From assembly GCF_002979555.1 (NCBI RefSeq), contig NZ_PCOZ01000003.1, forward strand, positions 422,483 through 486,482: a DNA stretch of 64,000 nt. Reading direction: 5' to 3'. Under the pieces are notes generated by a model. The model made no database searches. It was not told where the DNA came from and worked only from the letters and a program-made list of their open reading frames with translations. The position numbers and the translations under genes were made by a program. Origin of the DNA: Pseudomonas sp. MYb60 (GTDB lineage Bacteria; Pseudomonadota; Gammaproteobacteria; Pseudomonadales; Pseudomonadaceae). Positions 17,412 to 25,383 of this stretch are shown in pieces (position 1 is the stretch's first letter; the number at the start of each line of letters is the position of its first letter).

Positions 17412-18947
17412 ATGAATGCCTCGCGTGACGTCATCGACATTGCCATCATCGGCTCGGGTTTTGCCGGCCTGTGCATGGGTATCCAGCTCAAGGAAGCCGG
17501 GTTCACCGACTTCTTTATCGCCGAACAGGCCGACACCCTGGGTGGCACGTGGCGCGACAACCACTACCCCGGTTGCGCCTGCGATGTGCAGTCCCATGTG
17601 TATTCGTTTTCCTTTGCGCCCAATCCGGACTGGTCGCGGCAGTTCGCGCAGCAGGCGGAAATCCGCGCCTACCTTGAGCGCTGTGCAGAGCGCTTCGCGC
17701 TGGCGCCGTACCTGCATTTCGGCATGGGGCTGGTGCGCGCGGTGTTCGATGAGCCGCAACAACGCTGGCAGTTGAGCTTTCGCAACGGTCGCCAGGTCAG
17801 CGCGCGGGTGTTGGTGTCGGGCATGGGCGGCTTGTCGCGCCCGGCGCTGCCGGATATTCCGGGGCTGGACAGCTTCAAAGGCGCGCGCTTCCACTCCCAG
17901 CAGTGGGACCACGACTACTCACTCAAGGGCAAGCGCGTGGCGGTGATCGGCACCGGCGCCAGTGCCATTCAATTCGTCCCGCAGATTGCCCCGCAGGTGG
18001 CCCACCTGGACTTGTTCCAGCGCACACCGCCGTGGATCATGCCCAAGCCCGACCGCGCCATATCGCCTTTCGAGCGTTGGCTGTTCCGGCATGTGCCGGT
18101 CACGCAACGGGTGGTACGCAGCGCGTTCTACTGGGCATTGGAAGGCCGCGTGGTGGGGTTTGCGCAGCATCCGCGGTTGATGAAACTGGTGCAGAAGATT
18201 GCCCTGCGCCACCTGTACAAACACGTGGCCCGCCCTTCCCTGCGCCAGACCCTGACGCCGGACTACACCATCGGCTGCAAGCGCGTGCTGATCTCCAATG
18301 ACTACTACCCGGCGTTGTCTCGCAGCAACGTCGCCGTGGTCACGGAGGGCGTGCAGCGTATCGAAGCGGATGGCGTGATCACTGACGACGGTATCAAGCA
18401 CCCCGTGGACTGCCTGATCTTCGGCACCGGTTTCCAGGCCACCGACCCATTGCCCCGGGACTGCATCATCGGGCGTGGCGGTGTGGACCTGATGGACACC
18501 TGGCGCGATGGCGCACATGCCTTCAAGGGCACCACGGTGCCCGGCTATCCCAACCTGTTCCTGATTGTCGGGCCGAACACGGGCCTGGGGCATAACTCGA
18601 TGATCCTGATGATCGAGGCACAAGTGACCTACATCCTCGACGCCCTCAAGCAGATGCAGCAACAGCGAATCGCCAGCGTGGACGTCAAGCCCACCGTGGA
18701 AAGTGCCTACAACCAGCGCCTGCAAGACCGGCTCACACGCACAATCTGGAACACCGGCGGCTGCCAGAGCTGGTACCTCGACCCACGCACCGGCAAAAAC
18801 ACCACCCTGTGGCCGGGCTCGACCTGGCGCTTCAGGCAGGTCACGCGGCAGTTTTCGCTCAAGGATTACGTCGCCACCCTTCAGCCAGCCCCGGTGCTCT
18901 TGAGCCCTGCAACGCCCCAAACCACCCCAGAAGGCAGCCTCTCATGA
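17412..18947 (+). CDS. flavin-containing Baeyer-Villiger-type monooxygenase
   Basis: A 511-residue class B flavoprotein monooxygenase. FAD site IIGSGFAGLCMG (about residues 12-23) is followed by GGTWRDNHYPGCACD, the BVMO fingerprint FKGARFHSQQWDH (about 155-167; consensus FxGxxxHxxxW) and the NADPH site VIGTGASAIQ. Such enzymes insert oxygen next to a ketone to give an ester. The ATG at 17412 follows TTAGGAG. The TGA overlaps the next gene's ATG (ATGA). With the SDR and hydrolase this would convert a secondary alcohol to ketone, ester, and then acid plus alcohol. Actual substrate unknown. Confidence 0.88.
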   Translation: MNASRDVIDIAIIGSGFAGLCMGIQLKEAGFTDFFIAEQADTLGGTWRDNHYPGCACDVQSHVYSFSFAPNPDWSRQFAQQAEIRAYLERCAERFALAPYLHFGMGLVRAVFDEPQQRWQLSFRNGRQVSARVLVSGMGGLSRPALPDIPGLDSFKGARFHSQQWDHDYSLKGKRVAVIGTGASAIQFVPQIAPQVAHLDLFQRTPPWIMPKPDRAISPFERWLFRHVPVTQRVVRSAFYWALEGRVVGFAQHPRLMKLVQKIALRHLYKHVARPSLRQTLTPDYTIGCKRVLISNDYYPALSRSNVAVVTEGVQRIEADGVITDDGIKHPVDCLIFGTGFQATDPLPRDCIIGRGGVDLMDTWRDGAHAFKGTTVPGYPNLFLIVGPNTGLGHNSMILMIEAQVTYILDALKQMQQQRIASVDVKPTVESAYNQRLQDRLTRTIWNTGGCQSWYLDPRTGKNTTLWPGSTWRFRQVTRQFSLKDYVATLQPAPVLLSPATPQTTPEGSLS

Positions 18948-19834
18948 AGTCATTCAACGGCCGCGTAGCGGCGATTACGGGCGCGGCATCCGGCATGGGC
19001 CGAGCCTTGGCCCTGGCCTTGGCGCGTGAGGGTTGTCACTTGGCACTGGCCGATAAAAACAGCCAGGGACTGCAGCAGACCCTGGCGCTTATCGAGGCCT
19101 CTACGCGGTCACCGGTACGGGTCACCACCCAGGTGCTGGACGTGTCCGACCGCCCGGCCATGGAGGATTGGGCCGCGCGCTGCGCCGCCGAGCACGGCCA
19201 GGTCAACCTGGTGTTCAACAATGCCGGGGTTGCCCTGTCCAGCACCGTGGAAGGCGTGGATTACAGCGACCTGGAATGGATTGTCGGCATCAATTTCTGG
19301 GGCGTGGTGCATGGCACCAAGGCGTTCCTGCCGTATTTGAAAGCCGCGGGCGAGGGTCATGTGATCAATACGTCCAGCGTGTTCGGGTTGTTCGCCCAGC
19401 CGGGCATGAGCGGCTATAACGCCACCAAGTTCGCCGTGCGCGGGTTCACGGAGGCGTTGCGCCAGGAACTCGACCTGCAACGCTGTGGCGTGTCGGCCAC
19501 CTGCGTGCACCCCGGCGGCATCCGCACGGATATCTGCCGCGCTAGCCGCATCGACGCGAACATGACCGGCTTCCTGATCCACAGCGAACAACAAGCCCGC
19601 GCCGACGTCGAAAAGCTGTTCATCACCGACGCCGACCACGCCGCCAACGTGATCCTGCACGGCGTGCGTCGAAACAAACGCCGCGTGCTGATTGGCCGCG
19701 ACGCGTATGTTCTCGACCTGCTCGCCCGTTGCCTGCCGGCCGCCTACCAGGCGCTGGTGGTGTTCGCCAGCAAGCGCATGGCGCCCAAACCGCGCACCGC
19801 GGTGCTGGAAACCCACGACGAGCCCCGCCTCTGA
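18944..19834 (+). CDS. short-chain dehydrogenase/reductase
   Basis: A 296-residue SDR with TGAASGMGRALALAL (NAD(P) site, about residues 12-26), NNAG (about 90) and the catalytic Ser/YNATK (about residue 160). The C-terminal extension of about 50 residues ends in a basic, hydrophobic stretch, as in SDRs that act on membrane lipids or long-chain alcohols. The ATG overlaps the monooxygenase stop, so the two are translationally coupled. Oxidation of a long-chain or secondary alcohol to the ketone used by the monooxygenase is the simplest reading. Confidence 0.86.
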   Translation: MKSFNGRVAAITGAASGMGRALALALAREGCHLALADKNSQGLQQTLALIEASTRSPVRVTTQVLDVSDRPAMEDWAARCAAEHGQVNLVFNNAGVALSSTVEGVDYSDLEWIVGINFWGVVHGTKAFLPYLKAAGEGHVINTSSVFGLFAQPGMSGYNATKFAVRGFTEALRQELDLQRCGVSATCVHPGGIRTDICRASRIDANMTGFLIHSEQQARADVEKLFITDADHAANVILHGVRRNKRRVLIGRDAYVLDLLARCLPAAYQALVVFASKRMAPKPRTAVLETHDEPRL

Positions 19835-19849
19835 ACAGGAGCACACACC

Positions 19850-20683
19850 ATGCTGCCGATCCGCCGCGATCTGCGTTTTTCCCTGCCTGCCGAGCGCATC
19901 AAGGACTGGCATGAACAGGGTCCGTTCATCACGCATTTTTTCAATGCGCTGTCGCTGCTGTTTCCCCAGGGCGAACTGTTTTTCATGGACAGCGTGCGCC
20001 ACTATCGCGCACGCATTGACGACCCGCAGTTGAAGAAGGAAGTCCAGGGTTTCATCGGCCAGGAAGCCATGCACAGCCGGGAACACGTGGCCTACAACGA
20101 CCTGCTGCAGAGCGCGGGCCTGCCGGCACACCTCTTGGATCGCAGACTGAAGTTCATTCTCGACTGGCAAAAAAAACATTGCCCCGCGTCCTTCAACCTG
20201 GCCATCACCATCGCTCTCGAGCACTACACGGCAATGCTCGCCGAGATACTGCTCAGCGACCCGTCACGCTTCGGCGACTCCCTCAAGGGTTATCAGCAAA
20301 TGTGGTATTGGCACGCCCTGGAAGAAACCGAACACAAGGCGGTGGCATTCGATGTCTGGAACACCGTGATCAAGCCCGGCCCAAAACGCTACCTGTTGCG
20401 CACCGGGACCATGCTTACCACCACCGTGTTCTTCTGGCTGGTGGTGCTGGACTTCCACGTGCGCCTGCTGGTGGCTGATCGCAAGGCCGGTGGGCACCTG
20501 AAAGGGTTCTGGCGCATGCTCAAATTCCTGTACGGGCGCAAAGGGGTTTTCCCACGGATGCTGGTCCCGTGGCTGCAGTATTTCAAACCCGGCTTTCACC
20601 CCTGGGACCACGACAACCGTGCGCGCCTCGAAAGGATCGACACACTGGTCGAAGAGATCGAGCACACCCAACGCGGCTATTAA
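19850..20683 (+). CDS. PF10118-type predicted metal-dependent hydrolase (possible di-iron helical protein)
   Basis: A 277-residue, mainly helical protein. It contains spaced metal-ligand-like motifs: FIGQEAMHSREH (about residues 66-77), ALEHYTAMLAE and WYWHALEETEHKAVAFDVW, plus a hydrophobic segment TTTVFFWLVVLDFHVRLLV near residues 185-203. These match the family annotated as predicted metal-dependent hydrolase (PF10118). The repeated ExxH pattern looks more like a carboxylate-bridged di-iron oxygenase or desaturase core; that is my inference. It follows the SDR by 15 nt with CAGGAG and its stop overlaps the convergent gene by 4 nt. Confidence 0.75.
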   Translation: MLPIRRDLRFSLPAERIKDWHEQGPFITHFFNALSLLFPQGELFFMDSVRHYRARIDDPQLKKEVQGFIGQEAMHSREHVAYNDLLQSAGLPAHLLDRRLKFILDWQKKHCPASFNLAITIALEHYTAMLAEILLSDPSRFGDSLKGYQQMWYWHALEETEHKAVAFDVWNTVIKPGPKRYLLRTGTMLTTTVFFWLVVLDFHVRLLVADRKAGGHLKGFWRMLKFLYGRKGVFPRMLVPWLQYFKPGFHPWDHDNRARLERIDTLVEEIEHTQRGY

Positions 20684-22755
20684 GTGTGCGCCAGGGCGGC
20701 GCGTTCCCGCACAAAGTCTTCCAGCAGATCACCGGGCAACGCCTTGCTGAAATACCAACCCTGGATGAACAGCTCGGCACCGGTGTTCAGGAAGGCCAAC
20801 TGCTCGGCGGTCTCCACGCCTTCCACCACCACACCAAGGTTGAGCGCCTCGCAGAAGCGCAGCATGCCCGTCATCACCTGAGCCCCCTTGGGGTCGTGCT
20901 GGGCCAGCACGAAACTGCGGTCGATCTTGATGAAGTCCACCGGGAACTGGTGCAAGTAGCTCAAGGCCGAATACCCGGTGCCAAAGTCATCGATATAGAC
21001 CTTGGCACCGATGGCCTGCAGCTTCTGGATGGTCTGGCGCGTGGCCTGGATATCCCCCACCAGTGCATCCTCGGTAATTTCCACCGACACCTGCCCATGG
21101 GCCTCGGCCAGGATCTCCACCAGGCGTTCGCCGTAGGCGGCGTCGGTCAGGGTGGCGCTGGAAATATTGATGGTCATCGGCAAGGCAAAACCCAGTTTTT
21201 GCCATTGCTGATACTGCCGAACCGCCTGGGACGCCACCCAGACATCCACGTCCGGCATGAGTCCCGCCTGGGCCAGCCATTGCAGGAACTCCCACGGTGA
21301 ATGCACCGTGCCCTTGTCGTCACGGGCCCGCATCAGCGCCTCGCAACCGGTGCACAACCCCGTACGGGTGGAGACTTGCGGCTGGAATTCGAGGTAGAAC
21401 TCGTAGTCGCAAATCTGCTGGATGCGGTTGAGTTGGGTGGTTTGCCGTGCCAGGGCCTTGTGGGACGCGAGCACCGAGTCCATCTCCAGCAGCCGGCCTT
21501 TTTCTTCCAGGCCACGGAACGTCATGTCGAGGGATTTGAGGTACACCGTGCCGCCTTCGCTGCGCTGGCGGTGCATCGCCTTGACGTAGGGTGCGTAGAT
21601 CAACGTGCCCAGGCACAACAGCGCTAATTGCAACACCACCGCCGCCAGGTCCCCGTGGGTGCTCAGGTACGCATTGAGCATCACCGGCGAGGTGAACGGT
21701 ACGCTGGCCACCGCGGGGGAAACCCAGCCCCACTGCACCACCGTGAGGGCCACCATTGCATTGATGGCGGGCACCAACAGGAACGGGATGAACAGGCGCG
21801 GATTGAGGATGATCGGCAGGCCAAACAGCAACACTTCGCTGACGTTGAACAGCGAGAGCGGCAGACTGGCGATCGCCAGCAGGCGCATGGACTGACTCTT
21901 GGAAAACATCAGGATCGCCACCAACAGGCACAACGCGCCACCGGAGCCGCCGATAAACGCAAAATTGCCCAGCAGGCCGCTGTTCAGCACGTATTTGATC
22001 GGTTCACCGGCCGCCAGCGCAGCCGCGTTGAGCGTCACGGCATGGTCCAGGACGTCGAACAGCGGCTGCATGGCGTACACACCGTGGATCCCGAAAAACC
22101 ACAGCAGCGAGTTCATCATGGTCACAAACAGGCCGCTGCCGTAGGGCGTTTCCAGCGCGCCCAGGACCTGCGGTCCCTGGATCTGCGCCACATAGGGCAC
22201 CTGCAACAGCAACGACAGCACCGCAACCAGCACCAGCGCCGTGATGGCGCCCGGCACGACCATGTTGATAGTGCCCTTGAGGTTGTGGCCAACGAGGTTT
22301 TCATTGACCAGGCGCGTCCATCGAAAGCGGTGCAGCCAGGCCATGGCCGGCACATTCAGCAACGGCGAAGCGATGGCGATGAACAACACGAACGTGGCGG
22401 ATGCACGCGGGTACTCGCGCAAAATGAAGGTGGCCACCACCACATGGGCCAGGCACAGGAACGCCACTGGCAGTTGTGGCAGGCGATGCTGGATAGCCAA
22501 CATGTAGCCAATGGACGCGGCCACCAGCAGCGGGATCACCGAACTGATCTGGTTGTGCAGCCCGGCGAGGAAACTCACCAGGTGCGGATCCGCACCCAGT
22601 ACCCGGGCGCATTCGGACAGGATCAGGAAACCGGCCGACACCAGCAGGCACGGCAGGATCCACAGCAACCCTTCTCGGATGGCACGCAACGAGTCCGCAC
22701 TGGCCATCGCGGCCAGACGCTGGGTAAAGAAAAGTTTGAACAGCGTTTGCGCCAT
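20680..22755 (-). CDS. PTS EIIC (cellobiose/lactose-type) - EAL c-di-GMP phosphodiesterase fusion
   Basis: A 691-residue hybrid. Residues 1 to about 390 are a multi-helix PTS EIIC domain with the family's sugar-site motifs WFFGIHGVYAM (His) and NVSEVLLFGLPIILNP (Glu) both present. Residues about 440-691 are an EAL domain with every catalytic element visible: CEALMR (EAL at 472-474), TINIS, VEITEDAL, IDDFGTGYSAL, DFIKIDRSF, VVEGVET and the terminal Q in FIQGW. It should therefore break down c-di-GMP. No EIIA, EIIB or HPr is adjacent, so the EIIC part is more likely a sugar sensor than a transporter. ATG at 22755 follows AGAGGGACGTGTC. Confidence 0.9.
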   Translation of the reverse strand: MAQTLFKLFFTQRLAAMASADSLRAIREGLLWILPCLLVSAGFLILSECARVLGADPHLVSFLAGLHNQISSVIPLLVAASIGYMLAIQHRLPQLPVAFLCLAHVVVATFILREYPRASATFVLFIAIASPLLNVPAMAWLHRFRWTRLVNENLVGHNLKGTINMVVPGAITALVLVAVLSLLLQVPYVAQIQGPQVLGALETPYGSGLFVTMMNSLLWFFGIHGVYAMQPLFDVLDHAVTLNAAALAAGEPIKYVLNSGLLGNFAFIGGSGGALCLLVAILMFSKSQSMRLLAIASLPLSLFNVSEVLLFGLPIILNPRLFIPFLLVPAINAMVALTVVQWGWVSPAVASVPFTSPVMLNAYLSTHGDLAAVVLQLALLCLGTLIYAPYVKAMHRQRSEGGTVYLKSLDMTFRGLEEKGRLLEMDSVLASHKALARQTTQLNRIQQICDYEFYLEFQPQVSTRTGLCTGCEALMRARDDKGTVHSPWEFLQWLAQAGLMPDVDVWVASQAVRQYQQWQKLGFALPMTINISSATLTDAAYGERLVEILAEAHGQVSVEITEDALVGDIQATRQTIQKLQAIGAKVYIDDFGTGYSALSYLHQFPVDFIKIDRSFVLAQHDPKGAQVMTGMLRFCEALNLGVVVEGVETAEQLAFLNTGAELFIQGWYFSKALPGDLLEDFVRERAALAHT

Positions 22756-23008
22756 GACACGTCCCTCTGCCCATCGCACTCAGCCCTGCCAAACCAGGGC
22801 TGCAAATACCGGGCCTAACGCTACACGGCCAAGTGCCATGAGCGAAAGCCTTTTGCTATCTATTTAACCGGCAGATGCCGCGGCGCCCCCCTGAATAGTT
22901 CGACCGGCGCCACCCCAGGGGTCCGGGCGATGCAACCGCGTAGCTATCTGTTATTGTTTTTACGCGCACCGATAACCGGTGCAGCCCTGATCTGATCTGG
23001 AGTGACCT

Positions 23009-23371
23009 TTGTCCCAACCCGGTGATAACCACCAGCTCGCGCTGGACAGGTTTCTCAATGACCACCCCGACGTGGCCGCTGAGCTCGACACACTGAACCC
23101 ATTGGCTGCCCAGGCCAAAGGCGAAACCCTGGCGCACTACCGTACCGAGCGACTGCATGAAGCCTTCGAAGCCCATGCCGAGCACCTGGGTCTGTTTGCC
23201 TGGGAGCTCACCCTCAAGCTGACCGCCGACTCGCCGGAGTCCTACGAGGCCCAGCGCCTCGAGGTGCACAAGGAAGTCGCGCAGATGGCGGGTCTCAGCT
23301 GGACCGAATACTGCGAGCTTTACGACGTAGGGCCTGGGTCAAGCCAGGCCCCGGGTTCTGTTGCGCATTGA
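23009..23371 (+). CDS. small DUF6388-like protein, TTG start
   Basis: A 120-residue soluble acidic protein (SQPGDNHQLALDRFLNDHPD... AWELTLKLTADSPESYEAQR). No ATG is available near the N-terminus; TTG at 23009 follows CTGGAGTGACC at good spacing. It resembles a conserved Pseudomonas family I recall as DUF6388; function unknown. It has no evident operon partner; the neighbouring aldo/keto reductase is convergent. Confidence 0.65.
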   Translation: MSQPGDNHQLALDRFLNDHPDVAAELDTLNPLAAQAKGETLAHYRTERLHEAFEAHAEHLGLFAWELTLKLTADSPESYEAQRLEVHKEVAQMAGLSWTEYCELYDVGPGSSQAPGSVAH

Positions 23372-23458
23372 CCTGCGGCGAGAGGGTCAAGTGCCGATTG
23401 GAGTGGTTCCGAACATCCTCGGCGGGAACCTTGGAGCATCCCAGGGGCTGCCGGCTCA

Positions 23459-24280
23459 CTACACCATCGCCAGCGGATGCTTGCGCTTGGGCGCACCAAA
23501 TACCCGGTCGATGGCATCGAGGTCATGCTCGTCCAGCGTCAACCTGGCGGCGGCCGCATTGAGCCGGACATGCTCAGGGCTGACCGCCTTGGGAATGGCA
23601 ATCACGCCGTCCTGGCGCAACACCCAGGCCAGGGCGACCTGAGAGGGAGTGGCCTCATGACGGTGAGCGATCTGTTTGAGGGTCTGGCTGGAGAGCAACT
23701 CGCCGCCCTGGGCAATCGGGCAGTACGCCATCAGGGGTAAGTGGTGCTGTTGCCACCAGGGCAGCAGGTCGAACTCGATGCCGCGCTCTTCAATGTTGTA
23801 GAGCACCTGGTTGGTAGCACAGACCGGCGATGCCAGCTCCTGGAGGTCTGCCACGTCAAAGTTGGAGACGCCCCAACGGCCGATCTTGCCGGCTTCTCGC
23901 AAGCGCTCGAAGGCGTCAACGGTTTCTTCAAGGGGATATTGCCCACGCCAGTGCAGCAGATACAGATCGATATAATCCGTGCCCAGGCGTTGCAGGCTGG
24001 CTTCACAGGCGCGCGCCGTGCCTTTTTGGCTGGCATTGTGCGGATAAACCTTGCTCACCAGGAACACCTGGTCGCGCCTGCCACGAATGGCTTCGCCTAC
24101 CACTGTTTCGGCACCGCCTTCACCGTACATTTCGGCGGTATCGATGAGCGTCATGCCCTCGTCGATGCCCAGTTGAAGGGCTGCGACTTCGGCACGGTGT
24201 TGGTCGGGATGTTCGCCCATGCGCCAGGTGCCCTGGCCGATGACTGGGACGGGTACGCCCGCCAGATCAATGGTTCGCAT
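23459..24280 (-). CDS. aldo/keto reductase
   Basis: A 273-residue NADPH-dependent reductase with the complete catalytic tetrad in order: Asp and Tyr in LIDTAEMYGEG, Lys in FLVSKVYP and His in YLLHWRG. The cofactor end shows IPKAVSPEHVRLN. These enzymes reduce aldehydes and ketones in a TIM barrel. ATG at 24280 follows CGGAGGCAGTC. It is a single-gene unit in the gap between two small genes; substrate not evident. Confidence 0.9.
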   Translation of the reverse strand: MRTIDLAGVPVPVIGQGTWRMGEHPDQHRAEVAALQLGIDEGMTLIDTAEMYGEGGAETVVGEAIRGRRDQVFLVSKVYPHNASQKGTARACEASLQRLGTDYIDLYLLHWRGQYPLEETVDAFERLREAGKIGRWGVSNFDVADLQELASPVCATNQVLYNIEERGIEFDLLPWWQQHHLPLMAYCPIAQGGELLSSQTLKQIAHRHEATPSQVALAWVLRQDGVIAIPKAVSPEHVRLNAAAARLTLDEHDLDAIDRVFGAPKRKHPLAMV

Positions 24281-24386
24281 GACTGCCTCCGAGTGAGTTC
24301 AAGGATTAACAGTGTGGCATTGGCCGGACAAAAGGGTTCAATCGAAGTATGGTTGCCCTCTGCCAATTCGTCGTGAAGGTCCTGCA

Positions 24387-24881
24387 ATGCTGTTTGTCGT
24401 GATGCTCGGGGGCAAGCACCCACGGGCCAATATCGAGGTGCATGATGTGGTTTTCGCCGCGGCAGATACCCTGGAGGCCGCCTACCCGCAATTGCGCGAT
24501 GCCTGGTTTGGCAGCCCCAAGGGCGTGCACATTGATGCGTGGATGGCCGTGGATGGCGTCGACGGCTGGAAAGTCGAACTAAGCCCTCTGGCCCCCCAGG
24601 CCGGCGCGCATCGCCTGTACTTCATCAACCTGGGCGGCTATGAAACGGGCAGCTTTGGCGAAGCCCATCACTACCTGCTGGTGGTGGCTCGCGACAAGCG
24701 CGAGGCCACCGCACAAGGCAGGCAGCAGATGCTGCGCCACTGGTCGCAGGCGCACACCGACGGCGTGATGGATATTGATGATTGCCTGCCCATCGACCTG
24801 GTCGACGGCCGCTACGTGCACCTGGTGCAAGGCGCCCATCGACCGCTCAGTCAGCGAAATGACTACATTGTGCTGCCTTAA
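24387..24881 (+). CDS. DUF1543 domain protein
   Basis: A 164-residue protein beginning MLFVVMLGGKHPRANIEVHDVVF, the characteristic opening of DUF1543, which appears twice in the family (second copy near YFINLGGYETGSFGEAH). No catalytic motif is recognised and function is unknown. ATG at 24387 follows GAAGGTCC; a longer frame from 24312 lacks a ribosome site. It is followed by the parvulin gene after a 91-nt gap. Confidence 0.8.
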   Translation: MLFVVMLGGKHPRANIEVHDVVFAAADTLEAAYPQLRDAWFGSPKGVHIDAWMAVDGVDGWKVELSPLAPQAGAHRLYFINLGGYETGSFGEAHHYLLVVARDKREATAQGRQQMLRHWSQAHTDGVMDIDDCLPIDLVDGRYVHLVQGAHRPLSQRNDYIVLP

Positions 24882-24972
24882 ATCGCATGCCCTGAAACCC
24901 GACGGAACTTTGCCAGGAAATAACCGCCTGAATCCGGTAGGCTCACCCTTTTTATTCAAGGAGTTACTCCCC

Positions 24973-25254
24973 ATGGCCAAAGCAACCGCCCGTCACATCC
25001 TCGTTTCCACTGAAGACAAGTGCAACGAACTCAAGGCCCAGATCGAAGGCGGCGCCGATTTCGCAGAAATCGCCAAAGCCAACTCCAGCTGCCCATCCAG
25101 CCGCGACGGCGGCAACCTGGGTTCGTTCGGTCCAGGCCAGATGGTCAAGGAATTCGACACTGTCGTGTTCAGCGCCCCGGTCAACACCGTGCAAGGCCCG
25201 GTGAAAACCCAGTTCGGTTACCACCTGCTCGAAGTGACCAGCCGCCAGGACTGA
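24973..25254 (+). CDS. ppiC: small parvulin peptidyl-prolyl isomerase (PpiC-like)
   Basis: A 93-residue protein that is essentially only the parvulin domain: ARHILVSTEDKCNELK, FAEIAKANSSCPSSRDGGNLG and the C-terminal FGYHLLEV. It has no signal peptide, so it is cytoplasmic, like E. coli PpiC. ATG at 24973 follows AAGGAG. A rho-independent terminator lies directly after it. A second, divergent copy of the family sits at 39471. Confidence 0.92.
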   Translation: MAKATARHILVSTEDKCNELKAQIEGGADFAEIAKANSSCPSSRDGGNLGSFGPGQMVKEFDTVVFSAPVNTVQGPVKTQFGYHLLEVTSRQD

Positions 25255-25278
25255 TACAGTCTCAGCTGATGCTGTAAA

Positions 25279-25306
25279 CAACGGCCCGCCTTTTGGTGGG
25301 CCGTTG
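25279..25306 (+). terminator. rho-independent terminator after ppiC
   Basis: CAACGGCCCGCC, loop TTTT, GGTGGGCCGTTG (one G-T pair), followed by TGTATTTG. A 12-bp GC-rich stem 24 nt after the stop. Confidence 0.75.
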
Positions 25307-25383
25307 TGTATTTGATGACTGGCGACGCGCACGCCGTTAGCGTACAACCCCCTTTTCCATTGATACGGCGTTCAAGGCTGATA

